Source: Fischerella sp. PCC 9431
Lineage (GTDB): Bacteria; Cyanobacteriota; Cyanobacteriia; Cyanobacteriales; Nostocaceae
Direction of reading: 5' to 3'
Assembly: GCF_000447295.1 (NCBI RefSeq)
Contig: NZ_KE650771.1
Location: 5,266,147 to 5,330,146, forward strand
Length of the DNA: 64,000 nt
The notes beneath the pieces are model-generated. The model ran no database searches and was not told where the DNA came from. It worked only from the letters and a program-made list of their open reading frames with translations. Of the stretch, positions 46,547 to 55,516 are shown one piece after another. The position numbers and the translations under genes were made by a program. Positions within the stretch are counted from its first letter, which is position 1; the number at the start of each line of letters is the position of its first letter.

Positions 46547-47572
46547 ATGCATGATTCGCCTAAACTAATGATTGAAGTCGATCATCTCAGTAAAACCTAC
46601 GGTTCCACCCAAGCAATTACCGATGTGACTTTTAACGTCGAACCAGGAGAAATTCTGGGGTTTTTGGGGCCGAATGGCGCTGGTAAAACTACAACAATGC
46701 GAATTTTAGCTGGTTATCTACCTGCCACAAGTGGTACAGCTAGGATTGCTGGCTATGATGTCCATGAACAATCTTTGCTGGTGCGCCAAAGAATTGGTTA
46801 TTTACCAGAGACACCACCACTATATCCAGAAATGACGGTGGAAGGATTTTTGTATTTTGTGGCGCGGATCAAAGGAGTTTCAGCAGGCGATCGCACCAAT
46901 AAAGTTACAGCTGCTATTGAACGCTGCAATTTGCAAGACAAGCGTTATGTCATTATTCGCAAACTATCTAAAGGATATAGACAACGTGTTGGTATTGCTC
47001 AGGCGATCGTTCATGATCCACCAGCGATAATTCTCGACGAACCAACCGTGGGACTGGATCCTCGACAAATTATTGAGGTGAGAAACTTAATTAAAAGTCT
47101 GGCTGGAACTCATACTATTATTCTTTCTACCCACATTTTGCCAGAAGTGAGTATGACTTGTAGCCGTGTTGCCATCATCAAAAACGGAAAAGTGGTAGCA
47201 ACAAACACACCAGAACAACTTATGACCCAGTTGACAGGTGGTTCCGGCTATGAATTAGAAATTGGGGGCGAAGCAAATTTAGCGAAACAAGTATTGCAAA
47301 ATTTGCCCGGAGTCAGTCAGATAGAATCAATTCCTTTAGCAGCAATGCATAGTTCACCCAAAGACAATCGTGCTTACCTGCGAGTTATCTCCCACGCTGG
47401 TACAGAACCGGGTAAAGATATCGCCGCAGCTTTGCTACAGACAGGATTTGATTTGTATGAAATGCGACGTGTCAGCGCCACACTCGAAGATGTATTCTTG
47501 CAACTGACTACAGAAGAAAAGACTCTCGAATCAGAGACAAACTCAGCAGTCAATCAGGAGGAAGCGGCTTAA
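46547..47572 (+). CDS. ABC transporter ATPase, GldA-like
   Basis: The 341-residue ATPase has Walker A GFLGPNGAGKTTTMRILAGY, Q loop GYLPETPPLYPEMTVE, signature KLSKGYRQRVGIAQAIVHDP, Walker B AIILDEPTVGLDP and H loop LSTHILPEV. A C-terminal ~90-residue extension is typical of DrrA/GldA-type exporters. It overlaps the permease gene by one base (TAATG). With the following Gld-F- and Gld-G-like proteins it forms a transporter similar to the gliding-motility type; in cyanobacteria its cargo is not known. Confidence 0.92.
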   Translation: MHDSPKLMIEVDHLSKTYGSTQAITDVTFNVEPGEILGFLGPNGAGKTTTMRILAGYLPATSGTARIAGYDVHEQSLLVRQRIGYLPETPPLYPEMTVEGFLYFVARIKGVSAGDRTNKVTAAIERCNLQDKRYVIIRKLSKGYRQRVGIAQAIVHDPPAIILDEPTVGLDPRQIIEVRNLIKSLAGTHTIILSTHILPEVSMTCSRVAIIKNGKVVATNTPEQLMTQLTGGSGYELEIGGEANLAKQVLQNLPGVSQIESIPLAAMHSSPKDNRAYLRVISHAGTEPGKDIAAALLQTGFDLYEMRRVSATLEDVFLQLTTEEKTLESETNSAVNQEEAA

Positions 47573-48384
47573 TGGGTGTCGTACTGAGTAACATTATTGC
47601 CATTTATCGCCGAGAATTACATAGTTATTTTGTCTCGCCATTAGCTTATGCGATCGCTGGCGTTTTTTGGTTTTTAGCTGGGTTGTTTTTTATCTTAATT
47701 TTGATGGGACCAGATGGGATTTTGGCAGCAGTCACGGCGCTAGATTTACAAGGACAACAGTATGGAGTACCAGTACCACCGATAGATGTACCCTATGAAT
47801 TTGTGCGGGCATTTTTAGATCGGATGGGATGGCTGTTGTTGTTTATACTGCCACTTTTTTCAATGGGACTTTATGCAGAAGAACGCAAACGCGGGACTTT
47901 AGAACTTTTAGCAACATCTCCGGTGACAAACTGGGCTGTAGCTTTCGGTAAATTATTAGGCGTAATTACATTTTTTACCACCTTGATATTACCGTTGTTG
48001 GCGTTGGAAGCGATCGCTTTGAGTGCATCCACTCCACCCATTCCTCCGACAATTCCTTTGTTGGGACATGTAGCATTAATTTTGCTAGCAGCAGCTATTT
48101 TATCTTTGGGTATGTTTATTTCCTCTTTAACAGACAGCACGATTTTAGCTGCGGTTCTCACTTTTGCTGTGATTTTATTACTGCTGTTTGTCGATTTAAT
48201 TGCTAAAACGATCAACGGTCCCATCGGCGAAGCTTTGGGCTATTTGTCATTACTCAAACACTACAATAATCTCATTCAAGGGATATTTGATAGTAGCAGC
48301 ATCATCTTATTTGGTAGTTACATTATCTTAGGTATTTTTCTGACTGCACAATCAATTGATGCACTCCGTTTTCAGAGACAGTAA
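47572..48384 (+). CDS. ABC transporter permease, GldF-like
   Basis: The 270-residue permease has about six transmembrane helices: SYFVSPLAYAIAGVFWFLAG, LFFILILMGP, GWLLLFILPLFSMGLYAEER, ILLAAAILSLGMFISSLTDS and AVLTFAVILLLLFVDLIAKT. The cytoplasmic EERKRGTLELLATSPVTNWA motif is the coupling segment of ABC-2 permeases. It is translationally coupled to the ATPase gene. Confidence 0.9.
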   Translation: MGVVLSNIIAIYRRELHSYFVSPLAYAIAGVFWFLAGLFFILILMGPDGILAAVTALDLQGQQYGVPVPPIDVPYEFVRAFLDRMGWLLLFILPLFSMGLYAEERKRGTLELLATSPVTNWAVAFGKLLGVITFFTTLILPLLALEAIALSASTPPIPPTIPLLGHVALILLAAAILSLGMFISSLTDSTILAAVLTFAVILLLLFVDLIAKTINGPIGEALGYLSLLKHYNNLIQGIFDSSSIILFGSYIILGIFLTAQSIDALRFQRQ

Positions 48385-48593
48385 TTATTGGTCATTGGTT
48401 ATTGGTTATTGGTTATTGGTTATTGGTTATTGGTCATCTTGTAGAGACGCGATAAATCGCGTCTCATATTTTGAATGATTTATCGCGTCTCATATTCTGA
48501 ATGTGTCGCAAATTTTATTTTGGCTGTATAAATAACCTATTAATGACCAATGACAAAGGACAAATGACTAATGACAAAGAACAAAGGACTAAT
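48385..48593. repeat. Heptamer tandem repeats and GAGACGCGAT palindromes
   Basis: From 48385 there are about seven head-to-tail copies of GGTTATT or GGTCATT (STRR heptamers). Then GAGACGCGAT-AA-ATCGCGTCTC (48444-48465) and a second GATTTATCGCGTCTC arm (48476-48490) form palindromes. A final ATGACAAAGGACAA-type low-complexity repeat lies directly upstream of the next gene. No promoter assigned; the operon probably reads through. Confidence 0.75.
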
Positions 48594-48596
48594 TAA

Positions 48597-50270
48597 ATGA
48601 AAAGCATCTCCACAAGAAAAGTTTGGAAATATTTGATTTGGCCAGGTTTATTCTTACTTGCGACTGGTTTAACAATCGGTATAGTTTCAGAAGCTTGGGG
48701 AACAGTCCCCTTAGCATTTATTATTTGTGGGGCAGTAGTTATTGGTATATGGTTAATATGGCAAAGCCAAGAAAGTAACTGGTGGGGACGCCGTTCGACT
48801 CAAGCTGGTACTAATGCTTTAGTTGCAACTTTGGCAGTATTAGCAATTTTAGGCTTCATTAATTTTTTGGCTAGTCGCTATGAATTCCGCGCAGATTTAA
48901 CAGAAACTAAGTTGTTTACTCTGGCGCCGGAATCAAAGGAACTGGTACAAAATTTAAAACAGCCGGTCAAAGTTTGGGTATTTGATGTCACTCAAAATCC
49001 CCAAGATCGGGAGTTATTAGAAAGTTATCAAAAGCAAAACTCTCAGTTTAAATTTGAATACATTGATCCACAAGGTAAACCGGGGTTAACTGAGAGATTT
49101 GGCGTCAAAGACTTTGGAGAAGTTTATCTAGAATCTGGTGAGAAAAAGCAACTAGTGCAAGTTGTGAATGTTAGCGATCGCCTTTCGGAAATTAAATTAA
49201 CTAATAGTCTGCAACAAATTACTAGTACCAGCACAGCCAAAGTTTACTTCCTGCAAGGTCATGGCGAACACCAACTTGCAGCAGGTGAAGGTGCGATTTT
49301 CCAAGCTTCCCAAGCATTAAGCAACAAAAATTATACTACTGCCCCACTCAATTTGATTGAGAAATCAGCTGTTCCTAGCGATACTAATGTTGTAGTGGTC
49401 GCTGGACCGAAACGAGCATTATTTGACACTGAAGTCAAAGCTTTGCAAAACTATCTCAATCAAGGTGGCAATTTAGTCTTGATGATTGACCAAGGTACAG
49501 ATCCCAAACTTGAGAGTTTGCTGACCGAATGGGGTGTGAAGTTAGATAATCGTTTGGCGATTGATGTCTCTGGGAATGTTAGCCTTGGCCCTGCTGTCCC
49601 GATTGTCACAGAATATGGTCAACATCCAATTACTAAAGATTTTGGTAACGGTATTTCTTTTTATCGTTTAGCACGACCAGTTATTACAACTTCAGTAGCG
49701 GGTGTTGAAGCTACAAAATTACTGATTACTAAACCTTATCCCAACACTTGGGCAGAAAGCGATCTCAACAGCGAAAACTTAGAATTTAATGAAGGAAAAG
49801 ACCTGAAAGGACCTTTAACATTAGGTGTAGCTTTAACGCGAAAACTACCAGTTGCAACCAAACCCACTCCTAGTCCAACATCGAATCCGACACCGACAAC
49901 ATCACCACAAGCACAAACGAAACCGTCCTCCACTCCCAGCACTTCTGTTTCTCCTTCTCCCAGTCCCAGTCCTAGTCCTAGTCCCACCAACTCAACTGCG
50001 ACCGAATCACGCATGGTAGTGATCGGAGATTCAGACTTTGCGACAGATAACTCATTTCCACAACAGCTAAATGGTGATGTATTTCTCAACTCAGTTAATT
50101 GGGCGAGTCAACAGGATAGTCAACCGCTTTCGATTCGTCCCAAGGAACCAAAAAACCGTCGCATCAACTTAACAGCTTTACAAGCAAATGTTTTAGCTGT
50201 ATCTTCTCTGTTAATTTTACCTTTGATTGGGTTTGCAGTCGCAGCTATTTTGTGGTGGTTGCGTAGGTAG
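48597..50270 (+). CDS. GldG-like ABC-transporter auxiliary protein
   Basis: The 557-residue protein has N-terminal transmembrane helices (LIWPGLFLLATGLTIGIVSE; PLAFIICGAVVIGIWLIW; ALVATLAVLAILGFINFLAS). A large periplasmic domain of the GldG/DUF4350 type follows: RADLTETKLFTLAPESKELV, YIDPQGKPGLTERFGVKDFG, VYFLQGHGEHQLAAGEGA and LVLMIDQGTDPKLESLL. A Pro/Ser/Thr-rich linker (about 420-465: PSPSPSPSP runs) and a C-terminal helix (LLILPLIGFAVAAILWWLRR) complete it. It is the third gene of the Gld-like operon. Confidence 0.88.
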   Translation: MKSISTRKVWKYLIWPGLFLLATGLTIGIVSEAWGTVPLAFIICGAVVIGIWLIWQSQESNWWGRRSTQAGTNALVATLAVLAILGFINFLASRYEFRADLTETKLFTLAPESKELVQNLKQPVKVWVFDVTQNPQDRELLESYQKQNSQFKFEYIDPQGKPGLTERFGVKDFGEVYLESGEKKQLVQVVNVSDRLSEIKLTNSLQQITSTSTAKVYFLQGHGEHQLAAGEGAIFQASQALSNKNYTTAPLNLIEKSAVPSDTNVVVVAGPKRALFDTEVKALQNYLNQGGNLVLMIDQGTDPKLESLLTEWGVKLDNRLAIDVSGNVSLGPAVPIVTEYGQHPITKDFGNGISFYRLARPVITTSVAGVEATKLLITKPYPNTWAESDLNSENLEFNEGKDLKGPLTLGVALTRKLPVATKPTPSPTSNPTPTTSPQAQTKPSSTPSTSVSPSPSPSPSPSPTNSTATESRMVVIGDSDFATDNSFPQQLNGDVFLNSVNWASQQDSQPLSIRPKEPKNRRINLTALQANVLAVSSLLILPLIGFAVAAILWWLRR

Positions 50271-50273
50271 GGG

Positions 50274-50398
50274 ATCGGGGATTGGGGATTGGGGATTGGG
50301 GACAAGGGGGACAAGGAGGACAAGGAGGACAAGGAGGACAAGGAAGCAGAGGAAGCAGAGGAAGAAATGACCAATGACCAATGACCAATGACTAAAAA
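50274..50398. repeat. Mosaic of four different short tandem repeats
   Basis: Within 125 bases follow one another: GGGGATT units (about four), the 9-mer ACAAGGAGG (about four, with variants), GCAGAGGAA (two) and CAATGAC (three). All lie between two genes of one operon. Heptamers and nonamers of these types are scattered in this window (for example complement copies at 36022-36070). Confidence 0.8.
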
Positions 50399-51019
50399 AT
50401 GAAATTACAGCGAACAACTTTAATTTTGGTTCTGTTAATGTTGGGTTTGGGTGGTTTTGTTTATTTTCATGAGTTCTATTGGAAAACTCAGCAAGAGGAA
50501 ATCAAAAATAAACAGCAGCAAATTTTTGCTTTTCAAGCGGATGATGTGCAGTCTTTGGCAGTCAAGACAAAAAGTGCCACTATTATTTTGGAACGCAATA
50601 AGAATTCTGAGCGTCCAAAATGGCGGATGACATCTCCGCAACAAGTACCAGCTAATGATCCTATTGTTTCTTATTTAATGGATTTATTAGTCAAGGGTGA
50701 AAGCGATCGCACGATTGCAACTCCTGTGAATCAATTAGGAGATTTTGGTTTAACTCCACCCCAAGCAACTATTGATATTAAACTCAAAAATCAGCAAAAT
50801 CATCAGTTGCTTTTAGGGAAAGCTGACTTTAATAATCGTTTTTTATACGCCCAAGTTGATCCAAAACCGCAACCAAACGGTAATGTAGATGTGCTGCTGG
50901 TGTCTAAAGATTTTGGCAATGCAGTTAATCGAGAATTATCTGAATGGCAAGAAATACCAAATCAGGGTAAAAGTACACCTTTACCCAGTTTAAATTTACC
51001 GACTCCGCCCAAAAAGTAA
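50399..51019 (+). CDS. DUF4340 protein, fourth gene of the Gld-like operon
   Basis: The 206-residue protein has an N-terminal membrane anchor (TTLILVLLMLGLGGFVYFHE) and a periplasmic DUF4340 domain: QQIFAFQADDVQSLAVKTKS, PKWRMTSPQQVPANDPIVSY, NQLGDFGLTPPQATIDIKL and LLLGKADFNNRFLYAQVD. DUF4340 proteins regularly follow gldG-like genes. This one is shorter than many, carrying a single domain repeat. Confidence 0.85.
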   Translation: MKLQRTTLILVLLMLGLGGFVYFHEFYWKTQQEEIKNKQQQIFAFQADDVQSLAVKTKSATIILERNKNSERPKWRMTSPQQVPANDPIVSYLMDLLVKGESDRTIATPVNQLGDFGLTPPQATIDIKLKNQQNHQLLLGKADFNNRFLYAQVDPKPQPNGNVDVLLVSKDFGNAVNRELSEWQEIPNQGKSTPLPSLNLPTPPKK

Positions 51020-51112
51020 AAATTAAATAAACTGTATTGCTTAATATTTAGCCAGAGAATTAATTCTTTGGCTAATTTTTTTATTGATAAGCCAATACGC
51101 TTGGTGTTAAGG

Positions 51113-51256
51113 AGACCTCTTGCATGAATACAATACTTACCCTCATCCCCCAGCCCCTTCTCCCAAATTTGGGAGAAGGGGAGCCAATTTCAAAGTCCCT
51201 CTCCCAAACATGGGAGAGGGATTTAGGGAGAGGGCAAAGATTCATGCAAGAGGTCT
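51113..51256. mobile_element. Small inverted-repeat element (AGACCTnTTGCA family), copy B
   Basis: Perfect 17-bp terminal inverted repeats: AGACCTCTTGCATGAAT (51113-51129) and ATTCATGCAAGAGGTCT (51240-51256). The interior has a second inverted pair, CCCTTCTCCCAAATTTGGGA and GGGAGAGGGATTTAGGGAGA-type segments. The 350-base gap 51020-51369 also has the hairpin AGTCCG-TTTTAA-CGGACT near 51290-51308 and no gene. Confidence 0.7.
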
Positions 51257-51369
51257 AGGCTAAAAACTAAATGACTAGGACGGTGTTGGAGTCCGTTTTA
51301 ACGGACTTATGCTATTAGCCTCACCAATTAATTCTGAGGCGGGATATAAGGTTAGTACAAGATATCAGA

Positions 51370-54300
51370 TTACTTGTTTAATCTTTCTTCAATTGCTTTC
51401 AATAATGTCTCAAAATTTGATTGAATGTGAATATCTGACGTGAGAGCATTCATATCTTTCAGTAAATTGGTGAGTTCAGCAATCCTGTTGCGAATTTCGG
51501 TATATAAGTCGAGTTCTTCTCGAAATCCCTGCAAATTAGCACCGCTTACTTCTTTCATCGCCTCATCTAATTCTTTAATTTTATCTTCCCAATATTTAAT
51601 ATATTTAAGTCTTGGAACCGATTTATCAATTTGGGCATCTGCTAAGATAATCGGAAAAATTCGGTCGTAAAATTCTCCATGTTTGGCAATTTCAACTAAT
51701 TCATACATGCAATTTTCTGACTTCAAATACCCATCACTGATGATTAAAATCACACATTTACCACAACTTAGTCGCTGCATAAATTCTTGAAATTTTTGTT
51801 TGTAGCCAATTGCATTGGTATCACGAATAATGTTGATACCTTTGGTTTTAAATTCTTGCTCTATTTTTTCTACAAGTGGTTTACTTTCTTGGTCTCGCCA
51901 AGTGTAAGAAATAAAAACTTCCTTTTGCTCATTATTTTGTGGCTGATGCATCAATGATTTATCTCTACTTTGTTCTAGTTCCCGTTGTAACGAAGTTACT
52001 TGTAAATCACGTTCATATTTAACATCAAAAGATTGTAAATTAACATCATCAATTAGCCTACGAACATCAACCATTTGAAAACTCTTCTGACACTGAATCT
52101 GATACTGACGAGCATCTAGGAATCTATGCAGCACGTTTGCAGGGTAAGAATGAAGATTTTGGTTTCCTTGACAGATATTGCAGTTGCAAGGAACAAGAGT
52201 TTGATATTGCAAACGTTCAAAAGAATTGTGGATTTTTTCGAGTTCGTGAGTGACGATAGCTAGCAATTCTTTCTTGCGGTTTCCGGCTACACGGATTTTA
52301 ATTTCTCTTTGATTGTAGTATTCAATAATTTCAGCGCGAGTTTCGTCTTTGTTGAGAACAACACCGCTTCGCCAAACAAGTTTTTGTTGTTCAATCCAAG
52401 GGTGTGTCTCAACAATGAAACGAGTGATAATACCCTTGGGCATGAATTCGTATTGGTAGCGCAAAATCAGGTTACTAGTTTCGTCCCAATCATAATCGAG
52501 TTGATTAATATCAAGTAGTTGGGGTGCAATATAATGATTGGGACGATTAGGAATTGGGTAGCAAAGCTTAAACCGCATCATTAATTGCAGCAGTTCATCT
52601 CGCATTTGGGCATATTCATCATCTTTCCAGATATCAGCGAGATCATCTTGGGTGAAACAGCCGAGATTTTGCTTGACGGTTTGATTGTCCAAGACTTTAT
52701 AAACCGCAGTGGTTCCCCATTCTGGTTTGAGGATTACCCAGTGTTTGAGTGTAGAATCGTCTTGAAAGTGCAGACAAACACCGAGATCGTGGAGATAGCG
52801 ACTCAGCCTTAGCATGTCTTGGCGGTCAGTTAAATTATTAATGCGGCAAAGATTCTCGTATTCATACAAGCTAATATAGTTGCGGGAATAATTTTCTAAG
52901 GCGGCTCGAACTCTCACCCAGAGTTTTGGCAGAGGTGTACCGACGTGGGGAAGTCTGGTGATGTAGTCTTGAATAACTTTTTTAATTTCTGCTAACCCGC
53001 GATTATTAGCTAAGTTAGTTGGCAGAGATTCTTTGAGATTTGCAAATTCTCCGCGCAATTGGCGATCATTAACTTGGCACTGACGGTCTTGTTTTTCGTT
53101 TTTGATGATGATAACTGGACTATTGTCGCTCAAAAGTTCGACGACCTTCAGCCACCAGTAGAAATTGGTGTTTTCTTTGCGAGAATCAGCAACTAAAGCA
53201 TAGAGAGAACGTTCGGTGAGAAAAAACTGATGGGTGTCGTGATAAATTTCCTGTCCACCAAAGTCCCAAATATTCACACGAAAGTCTCTACCATTAGGTA
53301 GTGGGAATTTCCACTGGATAACATCAATCCCTTCGGTTGATTTTTCATCAGATTCGAGTTCGTAGGTTTCGTCTCCAATTTTCTTAGCTAAAGAGGTTTT
53401 CCCAGCTCCCCCTTCACCAACAATCAGTAATTTTGCTTCGTAGAAAGGTTCAGTTTCGTTAGGATCTTGTACCCGGAAATAGAAATCTAGAATTTTATTG
53501 ATATCACCTGGATCTTCTCGCCAATCCTTCGACCCTAAAATCTCAGGTGGAATCGGGACTGGATTACTACGCAAATCCAGTTTTTTCAAGTTTGGTAATT
53601 GACGAATTTCCCTTGGCAGACTGCTGAGTTGATTATTGTAGAGGTTGAGCGTTTGCAAGTTGACCAGTTGGACAATTTCCCTTGGCAGACTGCTGAGTTG
53701 ATTATTGTAGAGGTTGAGCGTTTGCAAGTTGACCAGTTGGACAATTTCGCTTGGCAGACTGCTCAGTTGATTGTAGCTGAGGTCGAGCGTTTGCAAGTTG
53801 ACCAGTTGGACAATTTCGCTTGGCAGACTGCTCAGTTGATTTATGCTGAGGTTGAGCGTTTGCAAGTTGACCAGTTGGACAATTTCCCTTGGCAGACTGC
53901 TGAGTTGATTGTAGCTGAGGTTGAGCGTTTGCAAGTTGACCAGTTGTCCAAATTCCCTTGGCAGACTGCTGAGTTGATTACCGCCGAGGTCGAGGGTTTG
54001 CAAGTTGACCAGTTGTCCAAATTCCCTTGGCAGACTACTGAGTGGATTACCGCCGAGGTCGAGGGTTTGCAAGTTGACCAGTTGTCCAAATTCGCTTGGC
54101 AGACTGCTGAGTTGATTGTAGCTGAGGTGGAGCGTTTGCAAGTTGACCAGTTGGACAATTTCGTTTGGCAGACTCCTGAGTTGATTACTGCTGAGGTGGA
54201 GCGTTTGCAAGTTGACCAGTTGGACAATTTCGTTTGGCAGACTCCTGAGTCGATTAATGCTGAGGTAAAGCGTTTGCAAATTGACCAGTTGGACAATTTC

Positions 54301-54717
54301 GCTTGGCAGACTGCTGAGTTGATTGTAGCTGAGGTCGAGCGTTTGCAAGTTGACCAGTTGGACAATTTCGCTTGGCAGACTGCTGAGTTGATTACTGCTG
54401 AGGTGGAGCGTTTGCAAGTTGACCAGTTGTTCAAATTCGCTTGGCAGAGTAGTTAAGCGATTGTCAACTATCTGAAGTTCTTCTAGTTGATTGAGTAATC
54501 CAATTTCCGCAGGTAAAGCACTCAGCTGATTACCGATAATATCAACAATATTGCCCTTTTCGTCATACTCATATTTACCGAGAATTAGCTTTTTAAGTTG
54601 AGTCAGTTTGCCAATCTCAGGCGGTAAAGTGGTCAACCCTTTTCCAGAGAGGTCAAGTTCCGTCACACCCTCTGTTGCTGCTTGTTCAATTACCTGTAGC
54701 AGTTCTTCCTCGGTCAT
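51370..54717 (-). CDS. LRR-Roc-COR-TIR (ROCO) protein
   Basis: The protein has 1115 residues. Residues about 15-405 hold about 15 leucine-rich repeats of 23 residues, 12 of them nearly identical (QLVNLQTL.LS.NQLSSLP.EI). A Roc GTPase follows with P-loop GEGGAGKTS near residue 434, NIWDFGGQEIYHDTHQFFL and IIKNEKQD, then a COR region (about 610-900). The C-terminal TIR domain (about 930-1060) has EVFISYTWRDQESKPLVEKI and CVILIISDGYL. Glu1006 in SENCMYELVEI is at the position of the catalytic Glu of NAD-cleaving TIRs. Such proteins resemble NLR-type immune sensors: LRR sensing, GTPase switch, TIR effector. ATG at 54717 was chosen over an upstream TTG. Confidence 0.93.
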   Translation of the reverse strand: MTEEELLQVIEQAATEGVTELDLSGKGLTTLPPEIGKLTQLKKLILGKYEYDEKGNIVDIIGNQLSALPAEIGLLNQLEELQIVDNRLTTLPSEFEQLVNLQTLHLSSNQLSSLPSEIVQLVNLQTLDLSYNQLSSLPSEIVQLVNLQTLYLSINRLRSLPNEIVQLVNLQTLHLSSNQLRSLPNEIVQLVNLQTLHLSYNQLSSLPSEFGQLVNLQTLDLGGNPLSSLPREFGQLVNLQTLDLGGNQLSSLPREFGQLVNLQTLNLSYNQLSSLPREIVQLVNLQTLNLSINQLSSLPSEIVQLVNLQTLDLSYNQLSSLPSEIVQLVNLQTLNLYNNQLSSLPREIVQLVNLQTLNLYNNQLSSLPREIRQLPNLKKLDLRSNPVPIPPEILGSKDWREDPGDINKILDFYFRVQDPNETEPFYEAKLLIVGEGGAGKTSLAKKIGDETYELESDEKSTEGIDVIQWKFPLPNGRDFRVNIWDFGGQEIYHDTHQFFLTERSLYALVADSRKENTNFYWWLKVVELLSDNSPVIIIKNEKQDRQCQVNDRQLRGEFANLKESLPTNLANNRGLAEIKKVIQDYITRLPHVGTPLPKLWVRVRAALENYSRNYISLYEYENLCRINNLTDRQDMLRLSRYLHDLGVCLHFQDDSTLKHWVILKPEWGTTAVYKVLDNQTVKQNLGCFTQDDLADIWKDDEYAQMRDELLQLMMRFKLCYPIPNRPNHYIAPQLLDINQLDYDWDETSNLILRYQYEFMPKGIITRFIVETHPWIEQQKLVWRSGVVLNKDETRAEIIEYYNQREIKIRVAGNRKKELLAIVTHELEKIHNSFERLQYQTLVPCNCNICQGNQNLHSYPANVLHRFLDARQYQIQCQKSFQMVDVRRLIDDVNLQSFDVKYERDLQVTSLQRELEQSRDKSLMHQPQNNEQKEVFISYTWRDQESKPLVEKIEQEFKTKGINIIRDTNAIGYKQKFQEFMQRLSCGKCVILIISDGYLKSENCMYELVEIAKHGEFYDRIFPIILADAQIDKSVPRLKYIKYWEDKIKELDEAMKEVSGANLQGFREELDLYTEIRNRIAELTNLLKDMNALTSDIHIQSNFETLLKAIEERLNK
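53600..54460. repeat. 69-bp tandem repeat array encoding LRRs
   Basis: About 12 copies of a 69-bp unit (for example TTGACCAGTTGGACAATTTC, then GCTTGGCAGACTGCTGAGTT). Each unit is 23 codons, so several frames remain open on both strands through the array; the long frames at 53599-54456 (plus) and 53841-54434 (minus, other frame) are by-products. Neighbouring units are almost identical, indicating recent duplication or gene conversion. Confidence 0.92.
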
Positions 54718-55411
54718 CAGCAATTAGTGAGCTAAATTTAGCACTATCAGTCCAATTTCTAGGGTAGGTCAAGAAATAGGGGTGTCACGGATTTATTGAG
54801 TAACTGACTCTAATAGCCGATTGTAATTTAATAAAGCAAGTTCAACAATTCTCTGGTGCGTAGATTGGCGCGACAACACACCCTATTGAGTTTTATTTAT
54901 ATAGTGTAAAGAGTATTTCCCACAGAGGAAGACTATGTGCTGTGACACATTGTCACGTTGTCAGTAGAAATTGGGTTGTGGTTCAGAACACAGATTGATC
55001 CATAGAGAACATTAAAGTGTTGGTTCACAACCTTTTGATGTTGCTTATTAATCTTGTTTGATCCATAGAGAACATTGAAGTGTTTGTTCACAACCTTTTG
55101 ATGTTGCTTATTAACCTTGTTTGATCCATAGAGAACATTGAAGTGTTGGTTCACAATCTTTTGATGTTGCTTATTAACCTGAAAATGTTGATCAATAATA
55201 TGATGGGCGAATGTCTAATGAGGTGCGATCGCTCTGCGGGAATGTTTTAAAAGTCCAATTAGCCCGCAGTATGTGTAGGGTGCGTTATTACGCAGTGTAA
55301 CGCACCGAAGCCCAGAATACAGTGCGTTGCGCTATGCGACAACACAACGCCAGTTTGCTCAAGTCGGGAAACCCGCCCAAGCGACTGGCTCCCCTACGTG
55401 TATTTCAAAAA
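54718..55411. other. Intergenic region with tandem repeat and dispersed inverted repeats
   Basis: About 690 bases. It contains the 63-bp tandem repeat (54997-55180), GGTGCGTTA...TAACGCACC inverted repeats (55279-55306) and a CAAGTCGGGAAACCCGCCCAA segment near 55358 with a relative near 56423. No accepted gene. The promoter of the ROCO gene should lie just above 54717. Confidence 0.5.
54997..55180. repeat. 63-bp tandem repeat, about 2.9 copies
   Basis: Units start at 54997, 55060 and 55123 with GATCCATAGAGAACATTGAA and run through TTCACAACCTTTTGATGTTG, then CTTATTAACCTTGTTT. The period is 63 bp, a multiple of three, so a repetitive open frame exists on the minus strand (54933-55154; NKQHQKVVN repeats). 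The frame has no visible ribosome-binding site or family and is not called as a gene. Confidence 0.85.
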
Positions 55412-55516
55412 TCAAATATGAATCCTATATAAAATTGTTTCTTTTAAGTGAGGATTTTTCCGAATCACTCGTTTAAAAGCACGCTTAAAACTGCTATCCC
55501 AAACAAGAACTCTCAT
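55412..55516 (-). pseudogene. Truncated type II toxin (RelE/YafQ-like)
   Basis: The 34-codon frame reads MRVLVWDSSFKRAFKRVIRK, then NPHLKETILYRIHI and a stop. The first ~30 residues match the N-terminus of RelE/ParE-superfamily toxins in cyanobacteria (WDSSFKRAFKR..RKNP). These are normally 80-95 residues, so the catalytic C-terminal half is missing. Its ATG overlaps the stop of the antitoxin-like gene by four bases (ATGA), the normal coupling of such pairs. Confidence 0.7.

Noticed and set aside
53841-54434. 197-codon minus-strand frame in another phase of the LRR array
   Set aside because: Same cause: a period divisible by three keeps several frames open.
53599-54456. 285-codon plus-strand frame opposite the LRR array
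   Set aside because: Antisense by-product of the 69-bp repeat; repetitive residues without a fold, while the minus-strand LRR protein is clear.
54933-55154. 73-codon minus-strand repetitive frame
   Set aside because: Made of the 63-bp tandem repeat, no ribosome-binding site or family; reported as repeat only.
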